64,000 nucleotides of DNA, from the NCBI RefSeq assembly GCF_047308265.1, contig NZ_JBKQWY010000003.1:372001-436000 (forward strand). The letters run 5' to 3'. The DNA is from Maricaulis sp047308265. GTDB taxonomy: Bacteria; Pseudomonadota; Alphaproteobacteria; Caulobacterales; Maricaulaceae. Below the pieces are notes generated by a model. It saw nothing but the letters and a program-made list of their open reading frames with translations, was not told where the DNA came from and searched no databases. Both the position numbers and the translations under genes were made by a program. This document shows, piece by piece, positions 1 to 8,730 of the stretch (position 1 is the stretch's first letter; each line of letters starts with the position of its first letter).

Positions 1-3000
1 ACCAATCGAGGCATTGGTGTCATTGGACAACCGCGAGAGTATCGACAGGTCCGGGGTCAGCGACCACTCGACCCGGGCGGTCGCTAGCTGGCTGGCGCTC
101 TGGGCCTCCAGTTCGACATAGACATCCTCTGTCAGCCGATGTCCCGTTGTCACCTGGATAGCCCCGTCCGCACCCGCAGAGACATCCAACCTTTCAAAGC
201 CCGCCATCTGCCGTAGCCGGCTGGTCACATCAAACAGGCTGACCCCGGAGAGCTGAGCGGCCAGCTGGGCCGCCTCTACAGGCGACAGGTCCGTCGCCGA
301 ACGGTCGAACAGGAGATAGGCCAGAATTTCGTCTTCCGGCATGCTCGGCTCGCTGGAGAGTGAGAAGGTGGGCTGTTCCACCGTGCCCCCGATCCAGATG
401 TCCGCCGCAAACCCGTTGCGCTCGTGACGGGCATGAATGTTCAGCGTGGCCTGGTCGAGCTCTCCGTTGAGACCCACACTGCCATTTTGCAACACGAAAC
501 GGCGTGAAAACAGAATGAGCGCACCATCATCCAACGTCGCCCAACCCGTCAGGTCTGGGTCGGCCAGACGGCCGCCCAGATGGAGATCGGCCGACCAGTA
601 GGAGTTCAGCCCCAGCATCGCAAACACGATACTGTCCGTTCCGGTGATTTTGAGGTCCAGCGCAACAGGTACGGCAAGCGACAATGCCGGCTGCAGATCC
701 TCCGGCCGGTTGAGCTCCACCACATCGAGCTGAACGATCACAGGACCGCGCGCTTCTGGCGGACGCACACGCATGGAATCGATATTGATATCGCCAGTGA
801 CACTCACCCCGTCCTCAGACCACGCCATCTGTGCCGTGCCGCTGGTCTGCGCACTGACATCGTCTTGCTCCACGGCGTGAAACCCGCTCAACACGGCGTC
901 CAGCTGACCGGCAACATGCCCTCCGGCCAGATCGATCTCGCCATTGAGGTCCATCGTTCCACCCTGACCGTCATGACCGGAAAAAGACACAAGGCGCAGT
1001 CGGCTTCCCTCCAGCTCCAGGTGCGTGGTCAGGTCCTCGACATGCAATCCGCTGGAACGGATGTCAAAAAATCCCTCCGACACGGTCAGACCGCCCTGAA
1101 TGTCCGGATCTGACTGGCTGCCCTCGAACTGCATCTGCCCGTCCAACTCACCCGCGAGTTGAACCGTACCCGGCAGGAAGAGAGCTGTGAGCGAGGCGAT
1201 CTGCCCGTCCAGCACGGCACGGCCGCGCCAGGACAGGTCTGGGTCCCAGATCTGGTCAAGACGATGGACCGGACCGGGATGAAGAAGGTCGACAGACGCC
1301 ACCAGATCTTCGCTGCCAAGCCGAGCCGCCCCCTGGATCTCGTCCGCAACAGCAAGTGACAGGGAGAGATCCACGTCCGGCAAAGACAATCGACGATCCG
1401 CAGACAGGTTTTCTCCGGTCCAGCGCGCCTCGCCCTGCCAGCGCCCGTCGATAAAGCCCAAATCCGCCTGACCATTGAACACGCCCCCCTCAAGCGGCCA
1501 TCCCGTCAGGTCTGCCGCCAGCTCCGCCGAGATCGCACGCGCTGACATCGACAGGCTCGGCGCCTCGCTGTGGGCCAGGACCAGGCTTAGGGCACTGTCT
1601 GCGATATCCAGTGCGGCCTCCAGCTGCGCCCCGGCTGCCCCAGCATGCATGGACCAGGACTGCGGAGACACGACGGAATGCTCGCCAATCTGACCGTCGA
1701 CACGCCATTGAGCCTCCAGCTCGCCGTCATGCAGAGCCGCCATACCGTCGAGGTCGAGAGACAGGGTTTGCGCGCCCAATGTGCCCGTGAGCTGTCCCGA
1801 CAAGCTGGCGCCCGATAACAGGCCGGCAAGCTCGATCTGCGCCTGGGTAAAAGACGCGGGTCCGGCCAACAGATCCGGCCAAATGAGGCGGGCGTCCACC
1901 CGCACCGCGTCCAGATCGTCTGAAGCTTGGGGGCGTGACAGATGTGTGCGGGCCTGCCACCCCTCAACGGCCTCCCAATCGAGCGTCACTGCAACATCGT
2001 CCGCAGACGAGATAACGACACCGCGCGCCTGGATGTCCGGGCCCAGATCAAACTGTTCGATTTCGACCTGGTGGCCTTGCGGCGCGAGACTCAGCGTACC
2101 GAAACCGGCTAGCGGATAGGCGTCATACCCCGCCAGCGCGGTTTCGACCTGCCAGCGTCCCTGCCAGAGCGAGCCTTGCCCGGAAAGATCCAGGCCAATC
2201 CGGCTGCGCGCCGCTTTCTGGTCGAACGCCGCCAGATCATTGATCTCGGAGACAGCCTGCAGCGCGATCCGTCCGTCCGGCTGGATGTTCGCGACAAACT
2301 CCGTGGCGCTCAGTCCCGCGACGTCAAAACCCTGCGCCAGATCCAGCGCCATCTCGCCTCGAACCTCGACTGCGCTCGCAGCACCGGAAGACACCTGCCC
2401 CTGAATGTCGAGCCCCTCGCCACGCACATGCACGCTCTCCACCTGCCAGACGTCGGCAGATCCATGGGCACGCGCAGAGACCTGGATGTCGCGCGCGCCC
2501 AGCTGGGGCAGGGTTTCCAGTTCCAGTGCAACGAGCGAGAGTTCGAGATCAACCTGATCCGTGCCGGCGGTTTCCAGACGCAGCACCGCTGACCCTGTGA
2601 GCCCGGCAGCGCTCAGTTCCGGAAGGTGCGAGAGATCATCAACCGTGATTTCGGCGGCGCCCGCAAGGCTTCCCAGATCAAGATCATAGGTGCCGGTCGC
2701 TTGCGCCTCCAGGCTCGGCAGGCGCACACTCAGACGCTCAACACGCACGTCGGGAGTATCCATGGCCCGACTGATCGACAAGCCCAGTTGCGGCGCGGCG
2801 CCCGTGAGGTCTTGCAAACGCGTATCGGACCAGTCCATGCCCTGCCCTGAAAGATTAGCATTCAGGCGGAGCGTGTCCCGCCAGACGAGATCGAACTGTC
2901 CAGCGACCCGTTCCAGCCGGACGCGCTCATGTGCAAGCGCATTTAACCGGACACGTCCGCGCAATTCCCGGGCACGCAGGCTGGCAAGCTGCCCGGTCGC

Positions 3001-4053
3001 CCGTAATTCTCCTGCGCTGACACCGGCAGGCAGCACATCCGCGAGCCAGTCTGGTTCGGCCCGGAAATCATAGATCCAGCCGGACACGGCCTGACGCAGG
3101 CGTAGTGAAACCCGGTCAGCGTCCAGATCGAGCCAACGCAGGCTGTAATCCTCGACAAGCCCCCCGGCCCGCATTCGCGGTTCGGGAAACAGGCTGGACA
3201 AATGCCCGGGCCACACGGTGAGGTCCGCGCGCCCATTGAAACGCCAGCGCCGCTCATCCCAATCGAGCGCACCGCGCGCCGTGGACATGCCATCGGCCAC
3301 CAGCCGGATCTCGCCTTCACCGCCTTCAAAATCGCCTGAAATCACGCCGTCCAGCACTATCCGGTCTGCATCCAGCTGGGTCAGGCTGGCCAGGACACCG
3401 CCACGCTCTCCGAGCGCTTCGACCTGGCCTTCGATCACGCCCTGTGCGCCGAGCCGGAGTCCGGCCGTCAATTGATCCGCCCCGCGTCCCAGCTCAGTGA
3501 TCTCGATATCCGACAGCCAGTCACCGCCGCGACTGTGAGAGAGATGTCCACTCAATCGGATACGGCCGGCCTCGATCTGGGGCATGTTTTGCCAGGCCAA
3601 CTCGTTCACTGTCAGTGAGCGTACATGGAGTTGGTCGAGCGGAAACTCGCCTGTCGAGGGGCTCCCCGAGCCATTCCCTTCTGGCAGACGGGTCAGTGCG
3701 ACATGCTCGGCGCTCAAAGCCGAAACATCGAGAATGCGATCACGCAAGGCCCAGCCCTTCCAGGACAGATGCAGGTTTTCGACGACGATCCACTCACCGT
3801 CCGCATCGGCAAGAGAGAGGCGTCTGATCCGCACATCGCGTGTGACCGCGCCCTCCAGTCCTTCGATTGAAACTCGGCCCAGACCGTCGATCTCATACCC
3901 ATCGATCACGCTGTGAACCAGCCAGCGTCCCGGCGCGCCGTCGAGCGTTGCCAGAAGCAAAGCCGCCATGACCAGACACGTTCCTAGCGCTCCGCCAGCC
4001 GCTATCGCGGCCCAGACCAATGGACCGCGCCATCGTTTGAGCACACTCGCCAT
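1..4053 (-). CDS. tamB: Translocation and assembly module subunit TamB (3' end cut by window)
   Basis: This is a large inner-membrane-anchored periplasmic protein that works with TamA in outer-membrane protein assembly and lipid transfer. The frame is open from the ATG at 4053 to the window edge (1351 codons), and the codon phase at position 1 agrees with that start. Residues about 11-36 form one hydrophobic anchor. The rest is the long repetitive beta-strand (AsmA-like) architecture of TamB. The C-terminal DUF490-type region is recognisable around bases 60-420, with an EDEILAYLLF motif and a DVTSRLR motif. Probably only a few tens of residues are missing. The start overlaps the tamA stop by one base (TAATG), so the two genes are translationally coupled. 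Confidence 0.93.
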   Translation of the reverse strand, partial: MASVLKRWRGPLVWAAIAAGGALGTCLVMAALLLATLDGAPGRWLVHSVIDGYEIDGLGRVSIEGLEGAVTRDVRIRRLSLADADGEWIVVENLHLSWKGWALRDRILDVSALSAEHVALTRLPEGNGSGSPSTGEFPLDQLHVRSLTVNELAWQNMPQIEAGRIRLSGHLSHSRGGDWLSDIEITELGRGADQLTAGLRLGAQGVIEGQVEALGERGGVLASLTQLDADRIVLDGVISGDFEGGEGEIRLVADGMSTARGALDWDERRWRFNGRADLTVWPGHLSSLFPEPRMRAGGLVEDYSLRWLDLDADRVSLRLRQAVSGWIYDFRAEPDWLADVLPAGVSAGELRATGQLASLRARELRGRVRLNALAHERVRLERVAGQFDLVWRDTLRLNANLSGQGMDWSDTRLQDLTGAAPQLGLSISRAMDTPDVRVERLSVRLPSLEAQATGTYDLDLGSLAGAAEITVDDLSHLPELSAAGLTGSAVLRLETAGTDQVDLELSLVALELETLPQLGARDIQVSARAHGSADVWQVESVHVRGEGLDIQGQVSSGAASAVEVRGEMALDLAQGFDVAGLSATEFVANIQPDGRIALQAVSEINDLAAFDQKAARSRIGLDLSGQGSLWQGRWQVETALAGYDAYPLAGFGTLSLAPQGHQVEIEQFDLGPDIQARGVVISSADDVAVTLDWEAVEGWQARTHLSRPQASDDLDAVRVDARLIWPDLLAGPASFTQAQIELAGLLSGASLSGQLTGTLGAQTLSLDLDGMAALHDGELEAQWRVDGQIGEHSVVSPQSWSMHAGAAGAQLEAALDIADSALSLVLAHSEAPSLSMSARAISAELAADLTGWPLEGGVFNGQADLGFIDGRWQGEARWTGENLSADRRLSLPDVDLSLSLAVADEIQGAARLGSEDLVASVDLLHPGPVHRLDQIWDPDLSWRGRAVLDGQIASLTALFLPGTVQLAGELDGQMQFEGSQSDPDIQGGLTVSEGFFDIRSSGLHVEDLTTHLELEGSRLRLVSFSGHDGQGGTMDLNGEIDLAGGHVAGQLDAVLSGFHAVEQDDVSAQTSGTAQMAWSEDGVSVTGDINIDSMRVRPPEARGPVIVQLDVVELNRPEDLQPALSLAVPVALDLKITGTDSIVFAMLGLNSYWSADLHLGGRLADPDLTGWATLDDGALILFSRRFVLQNGSVGLNGELDQATLNIHARHERNGFAADIWIGGTVEQPTFSLSSEPSMPEDEILAYLLFDRSATDLSPVEAAQLAAQLSGVSLFDVTSRLRQMAGFERLDVSAGADGAIQVTTGHRLTEDVYVELEAQSASQLATARVEWSLTPDLSILSRLSNDTNASIG

Positions 4054-5867
4054 TAAAACGCTTGTCCGAGACTGAGATAAACCTGGAACGGGTCCTCACT
4101 TTCCAGTCGCTCGAGGGGAACGGCCACGTCCAGCCTGAGCGGAGCAAAACCCAAATCATAGCGGATGCCGGCGCCGATCGCGGTGCGCACATCCTCCGGA
4201 TTGAGCTGGGCGTTGTCCGACGCCGCTCCCGCATCGATGAAAGCAACAGCCCCCCAGGGAGACCGTGGCGACCGCCAGCGCATTTCGAGACTGGTTTCAA
4301 ACACGGATAGCCCCCCGAACGGGTCCCCATCGGCTCCAGGGGGGCTCAGTGTCTGATAAGCATAACCGCGCACCGATCCACCACCGCCTGCGTAAAAGCG
4401 CAAATCGGCCGGCAAATCCGCAGCTTCGGCCCCGAATATGGACCCTGCACGCACGCGCACCGCCCCGGTCAGATCTTCGCCAAGTGATCGATAATAGCTG
4501 CCCTCGGATTCCAGCTTGAAGTAACGCGCATCCGTATCGCCAAAGGTCATGGCCGGGCGAAGCGTCACCATGCCGCGGACCCCGTCGCGCGGATCCAGCG
4601 GGTCGGAGCGCCGGTCATAACCCGCCCCCAGTCCGAACAGGAGCGTATAGGTATCCCGCGGACCATTGGCATCGGTGATACGGGAGATATCGCCCTGGGC
4701 GGATACGCCCAATTGTAGGTGTTCATCCCGTCGCCACGTCAGTTCGCCCTGTGCGGAGAGTTCGGTTTGTTCAAACGCGTCCGTATCTTCAGTCTTCACG
4801 CGTGTTGTCAGTGCCAGCGTCTGGTCGTATCGACGCCAGTGCGGCAGGCTGATCCGGGCCTCGGCCGACTGTGTCAAGGTCGCGACCTGAAGCCCCAGCG
4901 TGAGCGCCTCTTCCCGGCCGAACAGATTGCGGCGTGTCCAGTTGGTCTGGGCACCGGCGCCGTCACTGGTTGAGGCGTCCAATGCGACATCAATCGTATG
5001 GCGCAGCCCTGGTTCCAACGCGACACGAACAGGACGATGTCCGTCATCACCAATCGATCCCAGCTCGACCTGGGCAGAACTGACCCCCGGCAAGGCGGCC
5101 AGTCGGTTGCGATATCCCTGGAGCTGGGCGGCACTGGCCTCGGCGCCGGTCTCCAGCGGAGATAATCGCGCGATAAAGGCCTTGTCCCAACCGGCGCTGA
5201 CCAACTCGATCTCGCCATAGCGGGAAAAGGGTCCGGTCTCGTAACGGTAAAGGATCTGCGCTCCCATAACCGCATGGTCAACCGTGACGGATCTCTCACC
5301 CGTTTGTGCGTCTGGCCACCCCCCGTTTTGCAAGGCTATCCGCCCCATCGTTTCAGCATCGATCACTTGTGCGGCAACAAGCGGCTCCCCCGGTTCCAAG
5401 GGCAGGGTCTGGAGCACATGCGTGCGCGCGCGCTCGACCTCGACACCCGGGTCTTCGGACACGATATCAACGGCGATCTCCTGGACAGAGAATCGGGGAC
5501 CGGGCTCGATCGCGACGACCACTGTCGCACCCCGCTCCACACGGGCCTCAACCCGGGCGGCATAATAGCCCTCAGCCCTAAGCCAGCGACCGGCGCGCTC
5601 GGACGCCATGCGCGCACGTTGCAGAGCCAAACCCTGCCCGTCGCGATCCGGCTCGCTCTCGCCGATGACGGCCTGAAGCGATGCCAGCATGTCCGGATCT
5701 TCGACACCACGGATCTCGGCCAGCGGCTGAGACCAGACCTGTGCTGACACCAGCAGCGAGAGGCCTACAAGACCTGTCCAGCTTCCTACTCGCCCCAACA
5801 CTGTCGCCCTACCCCTCAGCCAAGTCTGCTCGCCCTGTCGTGATAGAAACGACAGCCAGCGCGTCAC
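4053..5867 (-). CDS. tamA: Outer membrane assembly factor TamA (Omp85 family)
   Basis: This 604-residue Omp85-type protein is the outer-membrane half of the TAM complex. A signal peptide lies at about residues 26-46 and ends near VWSQ. POTRA-like repeats follow at about residues 50-280, and a C-terminal 16-strand barrel with the surface-antigen signature (GGGGSVRGY near residue 485) ends in QAF. The start shown is a GTG without a clear ribosome binding site. A second in-frame GTG (ATVLGRV) 22 residues later follows a GGTAGGG stretch and would still leave an intact signal peptide, so the true start is uncertain. The gene overlaps tamB by one base. Confidence 0.95.
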   Translation of the reverse strand: MTRWLSFLSRQGEQTWLRGRATVLGRVGSWTGLVGLSLLVSAQVWSQPLAEIRGVEDPDMLASLQAVIGESEPDRDGQGLALQRARMASERAGRWLRAEGYYAARVEARVERGATVVVAIEPGPRFSVQEIAVDIVSEDPGVEVERARTHVLQTLPLEPGEPLVAAQVIDAETMGRIALQNGGWPDAQTGERSVTVDHAVMGAQILYRYETGPFSRYGEIELVSAGWDKAFIARLSPLETGAEASAAQLQGYRNRLAALPGVSSAQVELGSIGDDGHRPVRVALEPGLRHTIDVALDASTSDGAGAQTNWTRRNLFGREEALTLGLQVATLTQSAEARISLPHWRRYDQTLALTTRVKTEDTDAFEQTELSAQGELTWRRDEHLQLGVSAQGDISRITDANGPRDTYTLLFGLGAGYDRRSDPLDPRDGVRGMVTLRPAMTFGDTDARYFKLESEGSYYRSLGEDLTGAVRVRAGSIFGAEAADLPADLRFYAGGGGSVRGYAYQTLSPPGADGDPFGGLSVFETSLEMRWRSPRSPWGAVAFIDAGAASDNAQLNPEDVRTAIGAGIRYDLGFAPLRLDVAVPLERLESEDPFQVYLSLGQAF

Positions 5868-5921
5868 ACTCTGCTTAAAGACAAGTCAAGGATTTGAACA
5901 GGTCAGCCCGTGTTTCGAGTT

Positions 5922-6779
5922 TTACTCCAGTGCACCCACATCAAGGGAAACCGCCTCGATCGTCACACCGCCAAAACCGGCACGGGTGTGTGCGCGGACC
6001 GGGACATGGACATTGTGATCCGCAAACGGTGCCAGCCAGATTGTCAAAGGATGGCGGATCTCCTCTTCACTGGGCAGATCTTCGGGGTCATAACCTGATA
6101 CGGGACTGTAATAGACTTCACACACGCGGGCTTCACCGCGCCAGGCTCGGGTCCGCACCTGGTCCATCCCGCGATCGACGAGACGCAGATCATAGCGCTG
6201 CTTGCCATCGAAGACAGGCAATTCTCCCTCACACCCGGTCTCCCCCGTGGCCAGAACGTCGGAGAGGATAAACACTGCACTCATGGGATCCATGGCATGG
6301 CGGCGGTCATCGTCAGAGGCAGGCGGCACGCCCCAGGATCCGAACGGCGGGGTGACAGCAGACGTCGCCACACGCCCCGGGAAAGTCACTTCCACATTGC
6401 GCACCTTATGCCCTGTACGTTCACGATGCGCATAACGGGTGGGATGGACACCCCGAGGGCGAACGCGCCCCTCCACTTCCGCCGAAATATCAAAATCCGT
6501 GAACAAGGCGGCCAGTCCGGCAGCCTCTACAAAGGTGTCGGCTGTGTATTGGCTGTTCTCGATCCGGGCATTGAGATCAACCCGTCCGACCGGAAACACG
6601 AGCACAGAGGCCGCATAGCGCGCGGAAACGCTCAATCCGGCTGGCGGCGTCTCCTCATCACTGCTGGCCTGTGCTGCCCCGCAGACCGACACACTGAACA
6701 CGCCCAGGCTGACAAGGACCGCACGGCTGTATTTCACGAAATAACTCAACACGTTTTCTCTCCACTCCCCTAAACCCAT
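5922..6779 (-). CDS. DUF3108 domain-containing exported protein
   Basis: This is a predicted periplasmic protein of about 285 residues with an N-terminal signal sequence (hydrophobic segment about residues 20-38, ending QAS). The remainder matches the alphaproteobacterial DUF3108 pattern: an AGLAALFTDFD segment near residue 88, an acid-rich linker, and a C-terminal PLTIWLAP...VRAHT strand region. The function of this family is not established. An in-frame GTG at 6752 is preceded by GGAGAG at good spacing and is a plausible alternative start that keeps the signal peptide. The gene lies just upstream of tamA on the same strand and may share its transcript, which would fit an envelope role. Confidence 0.8.
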   Translation of the reverse strand: MGLGEWRENVLSYFVKYSRAVLVSLGVFSVSVCGAAQASSDEETPPAGLSVSARYAASVLVFPVGRVDLNARIENSQYTADTFVEAAGLAALFTDFDISAEVEGRVRPRGVHPTRYAHRERTGHKVRNVEVTFPGRVATSAVTPPFGSWGVPPASDDDRRHAMDPMSAVFILSDVLATGETGCEGELPVFDGKQRYDLRLVDRGMDQVRTRAWRGEARVCEVYYSPVSGYDPEDLPSEEEIRHPLTIWLAPFADHNVHVPVRAHTRAGFGGVTIEAVSLDVGALE

Positions 6780-6810
6780 GACCGGTTTACAGCGCCCTGC
6801 TGTCAGGGGG

Positions 6811-6839
6811 TCAAGTCAGGGCTAGGATTTTAGTATAAT
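6811..6839 (+). promoter_or_regulatory. Candidate sigma70-type promoter for trhO
   Basis: A perfect TATAAT lies at 6834-6839, with a weak -35 (TCAAGT, 6811-6816) at 17-base spacing, in the gap between two divergent genes. Transcription would start near 6846. This favours the ATG at 6870 over the GTG at 6852 as the trhO start. Confidence 0.4.
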
Positions 6840-6869
6840 AATCCCCGCTTTGTGACAGAACATTTCGAC

Positions 6870-7787
6870 ATGCCCCGTTTTCTTATCGCCGCCCTCTACA
6901 AGTTTGCCCGGACCGATGCAGGATCCGACTTGCAATCGCGCCTCATGAAGATCTGCCAGGACAATGCCATTTGCGGCACTATTTTGCTGGCGGATGAAGG
7001 CATCAACGGCACCGTCGCCGGACCTGAAGCGGGAGTGCGCACCCTGCTCGCCGCCTTGCGGGACCTGCCCGGCATGGCGGATTTGGAACACAAGGAAAGC
7101 TGGGCCGACAGCCAGCCTTTCCTGCGCCTGAAAGTGCGATTGAAAAAGGAGATCGTCACGATGGGCGTGGACGGCGTGGACCCCTCGGGCGCCGTGGGCA
7201 TTTATGTCGAGCCGGAAGACTGGAACGACCTCATCCAGCAGCCCGATGTCGTCACGATCGACACCCGCAATGATTACGAGGTCCAGATCGGTCAGTTCGA
7301 AGGGGCGATCAATCCGCAAACCGTATCGTTCCGCGAATTCCCCGACTGGTTCCGCAAATTCCGTTCAGACCGGCCCAATACGCGGCTGGCCATGTATTGC
7401 ACCGGCGGTATCCGCTGTGAGAAGGCCACATCCTGGATCCGCGATCTGGGAGAAGACGAGGTGTATCATCTCAAGGGCGGCATCTTAAAATATCTGGAAA
7501 GCATTCCGCAGGACGAAAGCCTGTGGCGCGGAGACTGTTTTGTCTTCGATCGCCGGGTATCAGTGAAACACGGCCTGGAACCGGGGGATTTCACCTCCTG
7601 TTTTGCCTGCCGGGCACCGCTGGGTCCTGAAGATCTCAAAAGTCCCGACTTCATCGCCGGTGAGGCCTGTCCGCATTGCATCCACACCCGATCAGACGCA
7701 GAGCGGGCGCGTTATCGCGAACGTCACAAGCAGGAAAGCCTTGCGCTCACTCGCGGCGAGCGCCATGTGGGCCGCCAGACCCCGTAA
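6870..7787 (+). CDS. trhO: tRNA uridine(34) hydroxylase TrhO (rhodanese family, YceA/UPF0176)
   Basis: TrhO carries out oxygen-dependent hydroxylation of U34 in tRNA anticodons, leading to 5-oxyacetyl-type modifications. The N-terminal acylphosphatase-like domain (about residues 1-95) is followed by a rhodanese domain (about 120-225) with the active-site loop CTGGIRCEKA, catalytic Cys near residue 177. The C-terminal tail carries two CxxC pairs (CFAC and CPHC), as is usual in the family. The ATG at 6870 gives the typical short N-terminus. The GTG at 6852 is in frame but would leave only a few bases of leader after the predicted promoter. Confidence 0.93.
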   Translation: MPRFLIAALYKFARTDAGSDLQSRLMKICQDNAICGTILLADEGINGTVAGPEAGVRTLLAALRDLPGMADLEHKESWADSQPFLRLKVRLKKEIVTMGVDGVDPSGAVGIYVEPEDWNDLIQQPDVVTIDTRNDYEVQIGQFEGAINPQTVSFREFPDWFRKFRSDRPNTRLAMYCTGGIRCEKATSWIRDLGEDEVYHLKGGILKYLESIPQDESLWRGDCFVFDRRVSVKHGLEPGDFTSCFACRAPLGPEDLKSPDFIAGEACPHCIHTRSDAERARYRERHKQESLALTRGERHVGRQTP

Positions 7788-7807
7788 CCCTCAGGCCGGA
7801 TCACCCG

Positions 7808-8467
7808 ATGCGTATAGCCTCTCCCATCCTCTACACATTCCGGCGCTGCCCCTATGCCATGCGGGCGCGGATGGCCCTGTACCAATCGGGCGTGGAGTGT
7901 GAGCACAGGGAGGTCAAGCTCGCCGACAAACCGGCCTCCATGTTGCGCGCCTCGCCGAAAGGGACTGTGCCGGTTCTGGTTCTGCACAATGGTGAGGTCA
8001 TCGAGGAAAGCCTGGACATCATGCACTGGGCCCTGGAACGCTCTGACCGGGAAAAATGGCTTCGCCCGCAGACCGGGCGCAGCGATGCGATGGCCGGCCT
8101 GATCGCGGACAATGACGGGAGTTTCAAAGCCGATCTCGACCGGTACAAATACCCCAACCGATATGAGGACGTGGACCCGCTGCAGTACCGGGACCGTGGC
8201 CTGGGTTTTCTGGTACGTCTAGACAGCCGGATCCGAGAGGCTGGACATCTGTTCGGAGACCGGACCAGCCTGGCTGATATTGCGATTTTCCCGTTTGTTC
8301 GCCAATTCGCGCATACGGATATTGACTGGTTCAATGGCTTGCCCCTGCCTGCGCTTCAGACCTGGCTGGCGCAGTATCTGAACAGCGAGCTGTTCCGCGC
8401 CATCATGGCCAAGCGTCCGGTCTGGGTCGATGCGGACGGGACGGGCGAATCATCGCGCCCCGCCTGA
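7808..8467 (+). CDS. Glutathione S-transferase family protein (glutaredoxin-2-like N-terminus)
   Basis: This is a 219-residue cytosolic protein with an N-terminal thioredoxin-fold GST domain and a helical C-terminal domain. The motif RRCPYAMRAR places a single Cys at residue 14, where glutaredoxin 2 has CPYC. The following GTVPVLVL and EESLDIMHW segments are the cis-Pro and glutathione-binding parts. The C-terminal half contains the TSLADIAIFPFVRQ helix typical of GSTs. The substrate cannot be told from sequence. The gene follows trhO by 20 bases on the same strand. The upstream open frame was rejected because homology begins at the ATG at 7808. Confidence 0.88.
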   Translation: MRIASPILYTFRRCPYAMRARMALYQSGVECEHREVKLADKPASMLRASPKGTVPVLVLHNGEVIEESLDIMHWALERSDREKWLRPQTGRSDAMAGLIADNDGSFKADLDRYKYPNRYEDVDPLQYRDRGLGFLVRLDSRIREAGHLFGDRTSLADIAIFPFVRQFAHTDIDWFNGLPLPALQTWLAQYLNSELFRAIMAKRPVWVDADGTGESSRPA

Positions 8468-8730
8468 TGTGGACTCTGACGAGGCAAGGGTCCCGGCACG
8501 CGTAGACTCTTTCAAAATGCGGCGGGCAAGAGACTCTTCCGGGACAAATTGCACCCATAGCCTGCAGTTTTGCGACGTTTTTGTCACACCGCGACATTTA
8601 TGACTATTTTGCGAAAGGTTCTGGTTGTCACGGAGCTTTCACACGAGGATATAGCCCGTGAACGCTGATCCTTTGGTCGTCGGCGCTCCCATGCATTTTG
8701 ACCCACTTGCTTGCCATTGGGGGATAACCC